From: Auraticoccus monumenti
GTDB taxonomy: Bacteria > Actinomycetota > Actinomycetes > Propionibacteriales > Propionibacteriaceae
DNA: 64,000 bases
Direction of reading: 5' to 3'
NCBI RefSeq assembly: GCF_900101785.1
Contig: NZ_LT629688.1
Location: 3,844,001 to 3,908,000, forward strand
Below the pieces are notes generated by a model. The model had not been told where the DNA came from and did not search any database. It saw nothing but the letters and a program-made list of their open reading frames with translations. Shown in pieces: positions 1 to 7,372 of the stretch. Positions within the stretch are counted from its first letter, which is position 1, and every line of letters begins with the position of its first letter. Both the position numbers and the translations under genes were made by a program.

Positions 1-2
1 CC

Positions 3-644
3 GAGGAGTGGTGGGAGCAGGTCGTCGGCCTGGCCGGGGACGGGGAGGTGCGGGTGCTGGCCGGGGATGCGGCGACCACGGCCCTGGTGCTCGCCGGACA
101 CGTGCGGCGCACGCGGGTCCGGGTGGAGCCGGTGCTGCTCGGCTCGGGCGCGCCGCTGCTGCCCTCGCCGGACCGGCTGGCGCTGGAGCTGGACCGGGTG
201 CGGAGCGAGGACGGGGCGGTGGTGCTGGAGCACCGCGTCACCTCGACCGGACGGGTGCCGGCGCACCTCCCGGGGTCGGTCGCCGACTTCGTGCTGGCCC
301 GGCTCGCCGAGGACGAGGAGGTGGCCCGGGCGGCCACCGGACCGCGCTGGGTGCCCGCCGTCGACCGCGCGGCCGGCGCCGGCTGGACCGACGTCACGGG
401 GTGGTTGGCCACCCTCCCCAACGACGGCTACAGCGACCGTCCGGGAGCCACCGTGGCCACCCTCGGCGAAGCGGCCGACCAGCGGCACGTGGTGCGCTGG
501 GACCCGGCACGGGTGCTGGCCGAGTGCGCCGCCCGTCGCCGCCTGGTCACCGCCTGCGCCGACCTGCCCGAGGTGCTCGCCGAGCTCGCGCTGGTGTGGG
601 TCGACCACCCCGACCACGACCCCGGGTGGCGACCGGCCGGGTGA
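3..644 (+). CDS. RibD C-terminal-like / DUF6221 fusion protein (5' truncated)
   Basis: The frame is open from base 3 and runs to TGA at 642-644, so the true start is outside the window. The first ~80 visible residues resemble the end of a dihydrofolate-reductase/RibD_C domain: a TTALVLAG helix, then VEPVLLGSGAPLLP, the typical late strand and loop. From about residue 95 the chain resembles DUF6221: VADFVLARLAEDEEVARAA, later DPARVLAECAARRRLV and a final WVDHPDHDPGW. Both assignments come from motif memory. Joining them in one protein is unusual, and no activity can be stated. The next gene follows closely and may be coupled through a GTGA overlap at 641-644. Confidence 0.6.
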   Translation, partial: EEWWEQVVGLAGDGEVRVLAGDAATTALVLAGHVRRTRVRVEPVLLGSGAPLLPSPDRLALELDRVRSEDGAVVLEHRVTSTGRVPAHLPGSVADFVLARLAEDEEVARAATGPRWVPAVDRAAGAGWTDVTGWLATLPNDGYSDRPGATVATLGEAADQRHVVRWDPARVLAECAARRRLVTACADLPEVLAELALVWVDHPDHDPGWRPAG

Positions 645-679
645 GCGTCGTCGACGCCGGTCCGCAGGGGCCGATCGCG

Positions 680-685
680 TACACT
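680..685 (+). promoter_or_regulatory. -10 box of a leaderless ABC ATPase mRNA
   Basis: TACACT fits TANNNT and is followed by six bases and GTG at 692. This is the usual actinobacterial leaderless layout and favours the 692 start over the GTG at 641. No clear -35 was seen. Confidence 0.45.
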
Positions 686-691
686 CCCGCA

Positions 692-1417
692 GTGCCCTCC
701 TCCGCCTCGAGCCCGCTGCTGCAGGCGGTCGACCTGCGGCTGGTGCTCGGCGGACGCACCGTCCTGGACGCCCTCTCGCTCACCGCCCAGACCGGTCGCA
801 TCACGGCGCTGCTGGGGCCGAACGGGGCGGGCAAGACCACCTTCATCCGCTGCTGCACCGGCATCCTCGACCCCGACGAGGGCGACGTCCGCATCGCCGG
901 CGGCAGCGTGCGCGCGGCGGTCGCGGCGGGCCGGGTCGGGGTGATGCCGCAGGAGAGCGGGGCCTGGTCCGGGATCCGGCCGCTGGAGATGCTGCACCAC
1001 CTCGCCGGGCTGCACGCCTCGCCGCTGCCGGTGGACGCCCTGGCCGAGCGGCTGGGGCTGCACGACTTCGCCCGGACCCCCTACCGGCGTCTCAGCGGTG
1101 GCCAGAAGCAGGCGGTCAACCTCGCCGGGGCCCTGGTCGGGCGACCCGAGCTGGTCTTCCTCGACGAGCCGACGTCCGGCATGGACCCGCACACCCGCCG
1201 CGCCGTCTGGGGGCTGCTGCGCGAGCTGCGGGACAGCGGTGTCACCGTGCTCCTCACCACCCACGCCATGGGTGAGGCCGAGCAGCTGGCCGACCAGGTC
1301 CACATCGTCGACGCCGGACGGATCAGCATCTCCGGCACGGTGGCCGAGCTGGCCTCCGAGGGGGCCGACCTGGAAGAGGTCTTCCTGCGCCACACCACCG
1401 CGAGGATCCGCCCGTGA
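692..1417 (+). CDS. ABC transporter ATP-binding protein (ABC-2/CcmA type)
   Basis: A 241-residue ATPase of an exporter; it would power the membrane protein encoded directly downstream. It has Walker A GPNGAGKTT, the signature LSGGQKQ, Walker B LVFLDEPTSGMD and the switch His in TTHAMGEAEQ. GTG at 692 lies six bases after a TACACT -10 box and gives a normal N-terminus. An in-frame GTG at 641, overlapping the previous stop, would add 17 residues. The stop overlaps the next start as GTGA (1414-1417). The pair followed by ctaA mirrors an arrangement in Mycobacterium (Rv1458c-Rv1456c). The cargo is unknown; a link to heme or cytochrome biogenesis is only suggested by position. Confidence 0.88.
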   Translation: MPSSASSPLLQAVDLRLVLGGRTVLDALSLTAQTGRITALLGPNGAGKTTFIRCCTGILDPDEGDVRIAGGSVRAAVAAGRVGVMPQESGAWSGIRPLEMLHHLAGLHASPLPVDALAERLGLHDFARTPYRRLSGGQKQAVNLAGALVGRPELVFLDEPTSGMDPHTRRAVWGLLRELRDSGVTVLLTTHAMGEAEQLADQVHIVDAGRISISGTVAELASEGADLEEVFLRHTTARIRP

Positions 1418-2193
1418 CCGCCGCCGCACTCGACCTCTCCCCCGCCCCCGGCGCCGCGCCCTGGCCACGACGGGTGCTGCGTCACGCCCGCACCGAGTTC
1501 GGCCTGCTGGTCCGCAACGGCGAGCAGCTGCTGCTGGCCCTGGTGATCCCCGTCGGGGTGCTGGTCGCCGGCCGGCTGCTGCCCGCGGGGATCTCCGACC
1601 GCCTGGGCGGGCTGGACGGGCTGGCCCCGTCGGTGCTCGCGCTGGCCGTCTGGTCCACGTCGTTCACCTCGACCGCGATCGCCACCGCCTTCGAGCGTCG
1701 CTACGGCGTGCTCGAGCGGCTGGCCACGACCCCGCTGGGACGTCCGGGGCTGGTGGCCGGCAAGGCGCTGGCCCTGGTGCTGGTGCTGCTCGGGCAGCTG
1801 CTGGTGCTCTCGGTGGTCGCCGTCGCGCTGGGCTGGCGGCCCGCCGGTGAGGTCGTCCCCTGGCTGGTCGCCGTGGTCGCCGTGGTGCTCGCGGTGGTCT
1901 GCTTCGCCTCCTGGGCGCTGGTGCTCGCCGGACGGCTGCGGGCCGAGGCCACCCTGGCGCTGGCCAACCTGGTCTACCTGGCGCTGGCTGCCGGGGGCGG
2001 GCTGCTGCTGAGCCCCGAGGCCCACCCCGGCCTGATGGCCACCCTGGTGCGGGCGCTGCCGACGGCGGCGCTCGGTGAGAGCCTGCGCAACGCCTCGGTC
2101 GGGGTGGTCGACGCCTCGCACCTGCTGGTGCTGCTGATCTGGACGCTGCTGGGCCTGCTGACTGCGAGGAGGACGTTCCGATGGACCGCGTGA
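1414..2193 (+). CDS. ABC-2 type exporter permease
   Basis: A 259-residue integral membrane protein with about six hydrophobic segments, the fold expected of an ABC-2 permease that dimerises and pairs with the upstream ATPase. A cytoplasmic loop with RRYGVLERLATTPLGRPGL is typical of ABC-2 permeases. The GTG start overlaps the ATPase stop by four bases, and the end overlaps ctaA by 13 bases, so the three genes are translationally coupled. The substrate cannot be read from sequence. Confidence 0.85.
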   Translation: MTAAALDLSPAPGAAPWPRRVLRHARTEFGLLVRNGEQLLLALVIPVGVLVAGRLLPAGISDRLGGLDGLAPSVLALAVWSTSFTSTAIATAFERRYGVLERLATTPLGRPGLVAGKALALVLVLLGQLLVLSVVAVALGWRPAGEVVPWLVAVVAVVLAVVCFASWALVLAGRLRAEATLALANLVYLALAAGGGLLLSPEAHPGLMATLVRALPTAALGESLRNASVGVVDASHLLVLLIWTLLGLLTARRTFRWTA

Positions 2194-3116
2194 TCGACGG
2201 GCTGGGGTCGGAGCGCTCACTGCGCGGCTGGTCGCTGGCCCTGCTGGTGGCCAACTGCGTGATCGTGCTGACCGGGGCATTGGTGCGCCTGACCGGCTCC
2301 GGTCTCGGCTGCCCCACCTGGCCGCGGTGCACCGACGAGTCCTACGTGACCACCCCGGAGATGGGCGTCCACGGGGTGATCGAGTTCGGCAACCGGCTGC
2401 TCACCTTCGTGCTGATCCTGATCGCGCTGGGCACCGTGGCCGCGGCCCTGGCCCACGCCCACGTGGACGTCCGCCGTCCGGACGGGCCCCCCGGGCACCG
2501 GGTGCGGCTGCTGGCGCTGGGCATCGCCTTCGGCATCCCGTTCCAGGGGGTGATCGGCGGCATCACGGTGCTGACCCAGCTCAACCCGTTCGTGGTCGCC
2601 CTGCACCTGCTGCTGTCGGTGGTGCTGATCTGCCTGTCGGTGTGGTTGGTGCGCACGGTGTGGCGGGCTCCCCGTGAGCCCGTCGACGGCCTCCGGTGGT
2701 GGCTGGCCCGGGTGGTCTTCGTGCTCGCCTGGGTGGCCAGCTGGCTGGGTACCGTGGCGACCGGCAGCGGTCCGCACGCGGGTGACGCCACCTCCCCGCG
2801 GACCGGTTTCGACGTCGAGCTGGTGGCCAAGGTGCACGCCGGCAGCGTCTGGCTGCTGGTCATCGCCAGCGTGCTGGCCCTCGTGCTGCTCCGCTCGCGT
2901 GCGGCGCTGCTGCTGGTCCTGGTCGAGGTGGGTCAGGGCGTCGTCGGCTACGTGCAGTACTTCACCGGGGTGCCGATCACTCTGGTGATGCTGCACATGC
3001 TGGGTCTGTGCCTGGTGATGGCCGCAGCCATGAACCTGCTGCTGTCGGTGCGCCGGCCGCGTCCCGAGGACGCCCTCCCCTCCCCCAGCAGCTCGTTGGC
3101 CGTCGTCGGGGAGTGA
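2181..3116 (+). CDS. ctaA: Heme A synthase (COX15/CtaA)
   Basis: Converts heme O to heme A in the membrane for aa3-type cytochrome oxidase. The 311-residue protein has about eight membrane segments. The N-terminal loop has GSGLGCPTWPRC, the paired-cysteine motif (C44, C50) of CtaA, followed by HGVIEFGNRLLT. The second half repeats the pattern with GSGPHAGD before the conserved helices. The start lies inside the permease gene, so it is the third gene of a coupled unit. ctaB, the preceding enzyme of the pathway, lies 3 kb away on the other strand. Confidence 0.93.
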   Translation: MDRVIDGLGSERSLRGWSLALLVANCVIVLTGALVRLTGSGLGCPTWPRCTDESYVTTPEMGVHGVIEFGNRLLTFVLILIALGTVAAALAHAHVDVRRPDGPPGHRVRLLALGIAFGIPFQGVIGGITVLTQLNPFVVALHLLLSVVLICLSVWLVRTVWRAPREPVDGLRWWLARVVFVLAWVASWLGTVATGSGPHAGDATSPRTGFDVELVAKVHAGSVWLLVIASVLALVLLRSRAALLLVLVEVGQGVVGYVQYFTGVPITLVMLHMLGLCLVMAAAMNLLLSVRRPRPEDALPSPSSSLAVVGE

Positions 3117-3485
3117 GTCGGCTGGGGACATCGGCGTGGTGCCGACGTCTGCGCCGCCCCCATCGACTCGCCACCACGTGGCTCGTCACGACGACCCCAG
3201 AGTCAGTCCGCGGATGACGAGTCGCCGCGAGGGGTGAGTCGCCGCGAGGAGTCGCCTGGCCGACGCTCGAGGCGACATCTGGTGGCGACTCGCTACCACC
3301 CGCGGGAGCGGAGGGCGATCCACGGGGTGCGCGTGACCTGGAGGCGAGGTGGTCCCCGGGCTCCAGAGACTCGGACCGGAGGCAGCAGCACGTCGCAGGA
3401 CCGCCATCCCCAGCGGCGGGACCGGCCCGACGTGGCTGCGGATCCGCCGGACGAGGGCGCGGGCCCTGGCGTCGGCGGAGCAGAA
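3117..3485 (+). other. Non-coding stretch with GAGTCGCC repeats
   Basis: Space between ctaA and the DUF222-HNH gene. It holds GAGTCGCCGCGAG twice (3219-3231 and 3236-3248), a shortened copy straight after (3250-3257), and a near-inverted pair (CGACTCGCCACCA near 3163, TGGTGGCGACTCG near 3280). No open frame looks genuine and no clear hairpin terminator follows ctaA. Confidence 0.5.
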
Positions 3486-3508
3486 GTGTCAGAGGCGGTC
3501 CGTAGCTT
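3486..3508 (+). promoter_or_regulatory. Damage-type (PafBC-like) promoter of the DUF222-HNH gene
   Basis: GTGTCAGAG (3486-3494), eight bases, then TAGCTT (3503-3508), six bases before ATG 3515. It has the same geometry as the promoters of uvrA, uvrB, uvrC and polA in this window and resembles the mycobacterial TTGTCRGTG-N8-TANNNT motif. Confidence 0.6.
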
Positions 3509-3514
3509 CGCTGC

Positions 3515-5035
3515 ATGGTCGCAGTCCACGAGGTGCTCGCAACGGTGCCGCAGTCGCTGGCCCCGGTCGATCCCCTCGTGCCCGACGAGGCGCCCGGTGC
3601 TGAGCTCAGTGCGTCCTCGATCGGGTCGTGGACCGAGCGTCTGGCGGCTACCGGCCTGCGCGGTGTGGAGCCGGCGGCACTCGTCGATGTGATCCGGGCG
3701 TTGGAGGGGCTGAAGTGCGCTGCCGAGGCGGTCCAGGCCGCCGCCGCGACCGCCCTGGACCGGGAGACCCGCGCCGAGGAACAACGCCAGGGTGTCCCCG
3801 CGGCCCGGCAGGGGCGGGGTGTGGCCGCCCAGGTCGCCCTGGCCCGGCGGGAGTCACCCGCGCGGGGCCGGCAGCACCTCGGCCTGGCGCTCGTGCTGGA
3901 CCGGGAGCTGCCCCACACCTTCGCAGCGCTCCGGGCCGGGCGGATCACCGAGTGGCGGGCCACCCTGCTGGCCCGGGAGACCGCCTGCCTGTCCCGGGAG
4001 CACCGCCGCGAGGTCGACCAGGCACTCGCCGCCGACGCGGACCGGTTGGAGGCGATGGGCGAGGGAGAGCTGGTCGCCGAGGCCCGCGCCCGCTCCTACC
4101 GGCTCGACCCCGAGGCCGCGGTGCAGCGACGCCGTCGCGCCGAGGCCGAGCGGCGGGTCAGCCTGCGACCGGCGCCGGACACGATGAGCCAGCTCAGCGC
4201 CCTGCTCCCGGTGAAGGACGGGGTCGCGGTCCACGCCTCCCTCTGCCGGCAGGCCGACGCCGTGGTCGCCGCCGGTGACGGACGCAGCCGCGGGCAGATC
4301 ATGGCCGACACCCTGGTCGAGCGCATCCTCGGCACCAGCCACCCCAGCGCCCGGCCGCACCAGAGCGAGGACGCAGCTGCCCGGTCCCAGCCCCACGAGC
4401 ACCAGGCCAGCGGCGGCGCGGCCACGGACGGCGGGGTGGGTGGCAGCTCAGGTGGGAGGAGTGAAGGGGCGAGCGCGGCGGACACGTCGGTGATGATCCA
4501 CCTCCTGGTCTCCGACTCCGTCCTGTTCGGGGCCCCTGGAGCGGGTCATGTCGACGGCTACGGACCCGTCCCCGGCGACCTGGCCCGCCAGCTCGCCACC
4601 GCCGACCGCGCCTGGATCCGCCGCCTCTACACCACTCCCACCACCGGCGAGCTGATCGCCGCCGAGAGCCGCGCCCGCCGGTTCCCACCCCGGCTGGCCC
4701 AGCTGGTCCGACTGCGGGACCGGACCTGCCGCACCCCGTGGTGCGACGCCCCGATCCGGCACACCGACCACATCATCGCCGCCAGCGACGGCGGCACCAC
4801 CTCGCTCGCCAACGGGCAAGGACTTTGCGAGGCCTGCAACTACGCCAAGGAGTCACCCGGCTGGACCGCCCGACCACGCCCCGGGCCCCGCCACACCGCC
4901 CAGACCACCACGCCCACCGGGCACGGCTACCAGTCCACGGCACCACCGCCGCTCGATCCCCTGCGCCCGGATGTGTCGGTCGCCCCGTCCTCACCCCGGG
5001 ATGAAGCGAGGCAGGAGCACACGCTGACGGCGTGA
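3515..5035 (+). CDS. DUF222 / HNH endonuclease (13E12-repeat-type protein)
   Basis: A 506-residue protein with an N-terminal DUF222 region (about residues 30-270) and a C-terminal HNH nuclease module (about 400-445) reading CRTPWCDAPIRHTDH, then SLANGQGLCEACNYAK: paired cysteines, the DH catalytic dyad and a late Asn. This architecture is the actinobacterial 13E12 repeat family, often multicopy and partly DNA-damage inducible. A 50-residue low-complexity insert rich in Gly, Ser and His separates the domains. ATG at 3515 sits six bases after a TAGCTT -10 box, so the mRNA is probably leaderless. The natural substrate is unknown. Confidence 0.88.
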   Translation: MVAVHEVLATVPQSLAPVDPLVPDEAPGAELSASSIGSWTERLAATGLRGVEPAALVDVIRALEGLKCAAEAVQAAAATALDRETRAEEQRQGVPAARQGRGVAAQVALARRESPARGRQHLGLALVLDRELPHTFAALRAGRITEWRATLLARETACLSREHRREVDQALAADADRLEAMGEGELVAEARARSYRLDPEAAVQRRRRAEAERRVSLRPAPDTMSQLSALLPVKDGVAVHASLCRQADAVVAAGDGRSRGQIMADTLVERILGTSHPSARPHQSEDAAARSQPHEHQASGGAATDGGVGGSSGGRSEGASAADTSVMIHLLVSDSVLFGAPGAGHVDGYGPVPGDLARQLATADRAWIRRLYTTPTTGELIAAESRARRFPPRLAQLVRLRDRTCRTPWCDAPIRHTDHIIAASDGGTTSLANGQGLCEACNYAKESPGWTARPRPGPRHTAQTTTPTGHGYQSTAPPPLDPLRPDVSVAPSSPRDEARQEHTLTA

Positions 5036-5263
5036 CGGGGCGAGCCCTCTCGATGGCTGGTGTCCAAGCAGTCATGCCTGCCGAAGGGAGCCAGCTCCAG
5101 GCAACCGCAGCGGTGCAGCCCCTCCGTGCCGCGTCCCGGGCTGTGGTCCCCTCCGTGCCGTCGCGGACTGTCCCTCGAGAGGGCCGTGCAGGCCCGCTGC
5201 CCCGACGCCGATCGGGTGAGGCGCCGCCGGACGTCCTGGGTCCCGCCCGGGTCCGTCCCCGGG

Positions 5264-6193
5264 TCACTCCGAGGTCGGCTGTCCGTCGGTCGCCTCCGGC
5301 TCGGGGAGCTCGGCGAGCTCGGCGAGGAACCGTCGGACCTCGTGCACGAAGCGCTCGTGCGCCTCCAGCTGGGCCCAGTGGCCGACGTCGGGCAGCTCCA
5401 CCAGCCGGGCGTGGGGCATCCGCCGCACCGCGCTCCGCGACCCCTCCACCGGCACCAGCCGGTCCCGCTGCCCGTGCACGAACAGCGCAGGCAGCTCGAC
5501 CCGCCCCACCCGGCCCAGCAGCTGGTTGGTCATCCCGCCCGGACCGAGGGTGGACTGGTTGTACCGCAGGTAGCCCTCGGCGGACCGGGGCTCCCGCGCC
5601 ACCCGCACGAACTCCTCCACCACCTCGGCGGGCACCGTCGCCGGGTCGTGCACCATCGCCCGCAGGGCAGTGCGGCTGAACCGGTTGGCCGCGGCCGCCA
5701 GCCGCAGCAGCACCGGGTCCGGCAGCCTGGAGAACGCCCACGCAGCACGGTGCACCAGCGGACGACCCACCGACCCGACCAGCCCCCCAGGTGCCACCAG
5801 CACCAGCCCGCGGAGCAGCCGGGGAGAGCGGAGCGCCAGGTTCAGCACGACGTCACCGCCCATCGAGACCCCGACGGCCACCGCCGGTGCCAGCCCCAGC
5901 CCACCCATCCAGCGGGCCACCAGGTCCGCCATCGCCTCCGGGCGTCCCAGCGGGGCGATCCCCGTCGTGGCGCCGAAGCCCGGGAGGTCCAGCGCCCACA
6001 CCTCGCGGTCGACCGCCAGCGCGGGCAGCGCGCGGTACCAGGACAGCGCGGCGGCGTCGGTGCCGCCTCCGTGCACCAGCACGAGGGGCGGCCGCGGACC
6101 GGGGACACCGGCGTGGAGGGTGCGGACCAGGCCGCCGCCCAGCGGGACGGACAGGCTGCTGGCCCCGGGCGGCAGGAGCCGTCCCGAGGTCAT
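5264..6193 (-). CDS. Alpha/beta-fold hydrolase
   Basis: A 309-residue hydrolase with the complete fold signature: oxyanion HGGG at 41-44, nucleophile elbow GVSMGG (Ser110), acid Asp244 in HGQRDRLVP, and His272 in [11 protein letters not shown]. The ATG at 6191-6193 overlaps the ctaB stop (ATGA), so it is probably co-transcribed with and coupled to ctaB. The longer open frame upstream is only the shadow of ctaB. The family includes esterases, C-C hydrolases and haloperoxidase-like enzymes; the substrate cannot be told. Confidence 0.85.
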   Translation of the reverse strand: MTSGRLLPPGASSLSVPLGGGLVRTLHAGVPGPRPPLVLVHGGGTDAAALSWYRALPALAVDREVWALDLPGFGATTGIAPLGRPEAMADLVARWMGGLGLAPAVAVGVSMGGDVVLNLALRSPRLLRGLVLVAPGGLVGSVGRPLVHRAAWAFSRLPDPVLLRLAAAANRFSRTALRAMVHDPATVPAEVVEEFVRVAREPRSAEGYLRYNQSTLGPGGMTNQLLGRVGRVELPALFVHGQRDRLVPVEGSRSAVRRMPHARLVELPDVGHWAQLEAHERFVHEVRRFLAELAELPEPEATDGQPTSE

Positions 6194-7128
6194 CGCAGCA
6201 GCGGGTCGACGGCGGCGGCGATGAACAGCAGCGCGAGGTAGCTGTTGGACCAGTGGAACAGCCGCATCGGCTTCAGCTCGGTGTCCACCAGACCGGCCTT
6301 CGCCCGCAGGTGCAGCCGGACGGCCTCGACCAGGAACGCGGCACCGAGCACGGCCGCCACCACCGGGTACAGCCAGCCCGTGCCGGCCACCGGCCAGAGC
6401 AGCAGGCTGACCGCGACGGTGAGCACCGAGTAGGCCAGGATCCGGATGGTCACGCCGGGCGCGGGCAGCACCACCGGCAGCATCGGCACCCCGGCCGCGG
6501 CGTAGTCGGCGCGGTAGCGGATGGCCAGGGCCCACGTGTGCGGAGGGGTCCAGAAGAAGACGATGGCGAACAGCACCCAGGGGGCCCAGGACAGCTCGCC
6601 GGTGACGGCCGTCCACCCGATCAGCGGCGGGAAGCACCCGGCGATACCGCCCCAGACGATGTTCTGGGAGAACCGCCGCTTCAGCCACATCGTGTAGACG
6701 AAGACGTAGAAGGCGTTGGCGGCCAGGGCCAGCACCGCCGACAGCCAGTTGACCGCCACCAGGAACACCACCGTGGAGGCGACCCCCAGCAGCGAGGCGA
6801 AGACCACCGCGGCCGCCGTCCCCACCTGGTGGCGCGGGAGCGGGCGCCGGCGGGTGCGGCGCATCAGCTCGTCGATGTCGCGGTCCAGGACGCAGTTGAA
6901 CGCGTTCGCGCTGGCGGCGGCGAGCGCCCCGGCCAGCAGCGTGACCAGCACCAGCCCCAGGTCCGGCACACCCCCGGCAGCCAGGAACATCGCCGGGATC
7001 GTGGTCACCAGCAGCAGCTCGATGATGCGCGGCTTGGTCAGGGCCAGGTAGGCCCCCACCACGTCCCGTGCGCGCGCAGGGGCGAGCGACCGCTCGACCT
7101 CGCGTGCCGCGTGCTGCAGGCTCGTCAA
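6190..7128 (-). CDS. ctaB: Protoheme IX farnesyltransferase (heme O synthase)
   Basis: A UbiA-family prenyltransferase that attaches a farnesyl group to heme B, giving heme O, the substrate of CtaA. The 312 residues form about nine membrane helices. The first Asp-rich motif is clear: [18 protein letters not shown], followed by RPLP. Translation starts at TTG (7126-7128), supported by AGGAGG eight bases upstream. The hydrolase gene follows with a 4-base overlap. A TAGACT -10 box lies upstream, divergent from the transketolase promoter. Confidence 0.94.
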   Translation of the reverse strand: MTSLQHAAREVERSLAPARARDVVGAYLALTKPRIIELLLVTTIPAMFLAAGGVPDLGLVLVTLLAGALAAASANAFNCVLDRDIDELMRRTRRRPLPRHQVGTAAAVVFASLLGVASTVVFLVAVNWLSAVLALAANAFYVFVYTMWLKRRFSQNIVWGGIAGCFPPLIGWTAVTGELSWAPWVLFAIVFFWTPPHTWALAIRYRADYAAAGVPMLPVVLPAPGVTIRILAYSVLTVAVSLLLWPVAGTGWLYPVVAAVLGAAFLVEAVRLHLRAKAGLVDTELKPMRLFHWSNSYLALLFIAAAVDPLLR

Positions 7129-7159
7129 CGCCCCGCCCTCCTGCTCGGAAACCGTGAGC

Positions 7160-7165
7160 AGTCTA
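7160..7165 (-). promoter_or_regulatory. -10 box of ctaB
   Basis: On the minus strand TAGACT fits TANNNT and lies 31 bases before the TTG start. Beside it is the short inverted repeat CTGCTC...GAGCAG (7141-7161), which overlaps the expected transcript start. Confidence 0.4.
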
Positions 7166-7266
7166 GGGGCTGCCCCCCGCGGAGGACGATTCGCGGGGGC
7201 CCGGCGAAGGGGTGGTGTGAGTCACCCCGACCCCCTGCGTCCACCACCCGACGGGCACCCGCGAGC

Positions 7267-7289
7267 CTGTCGGTGGAGCCCACTAGGGT
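7267..7289 (+). promoter_or_regulatory. Damage-type (PafBC-like) promoter of the tkt operon
   Basis: CTGTCGGTG (7267-7275), eight bases, TAGGGT (7284-7289). It matches TTGTCRGTG-N8-TANNNT at all but one defined position. Unlike the repair genes here it is not leaderless: ATG 7373 lies about 77 bases downstream of the predicted transcript start, and the leader contains a CCCCGG-CTCGA-CCGGGG hairpin (7327-7343). Confidence 0.5.
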
Positions 7290-7372
7290 GGAACCGTCAG
7301 CTCGCACGACTCGAGCCTTCGGACGTCCCCGGCTCGACCGGGGTATCGACGAGTGAAGGGAACGCCTCCGCG

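Noticed and set aside
3117-3485. Mobile-element ends around the DUF222-HNH gene
   Set aside because: The repeats are short and lie on one side only, with no target duplication or transposase.
5114-5165. Duplicate CCCCTCCGTGCCG in the gap after the DUF222-HNH gene
   Set aside because: Only two copies in a GC-rich spacer, with no symmetry or relation to a gene start.
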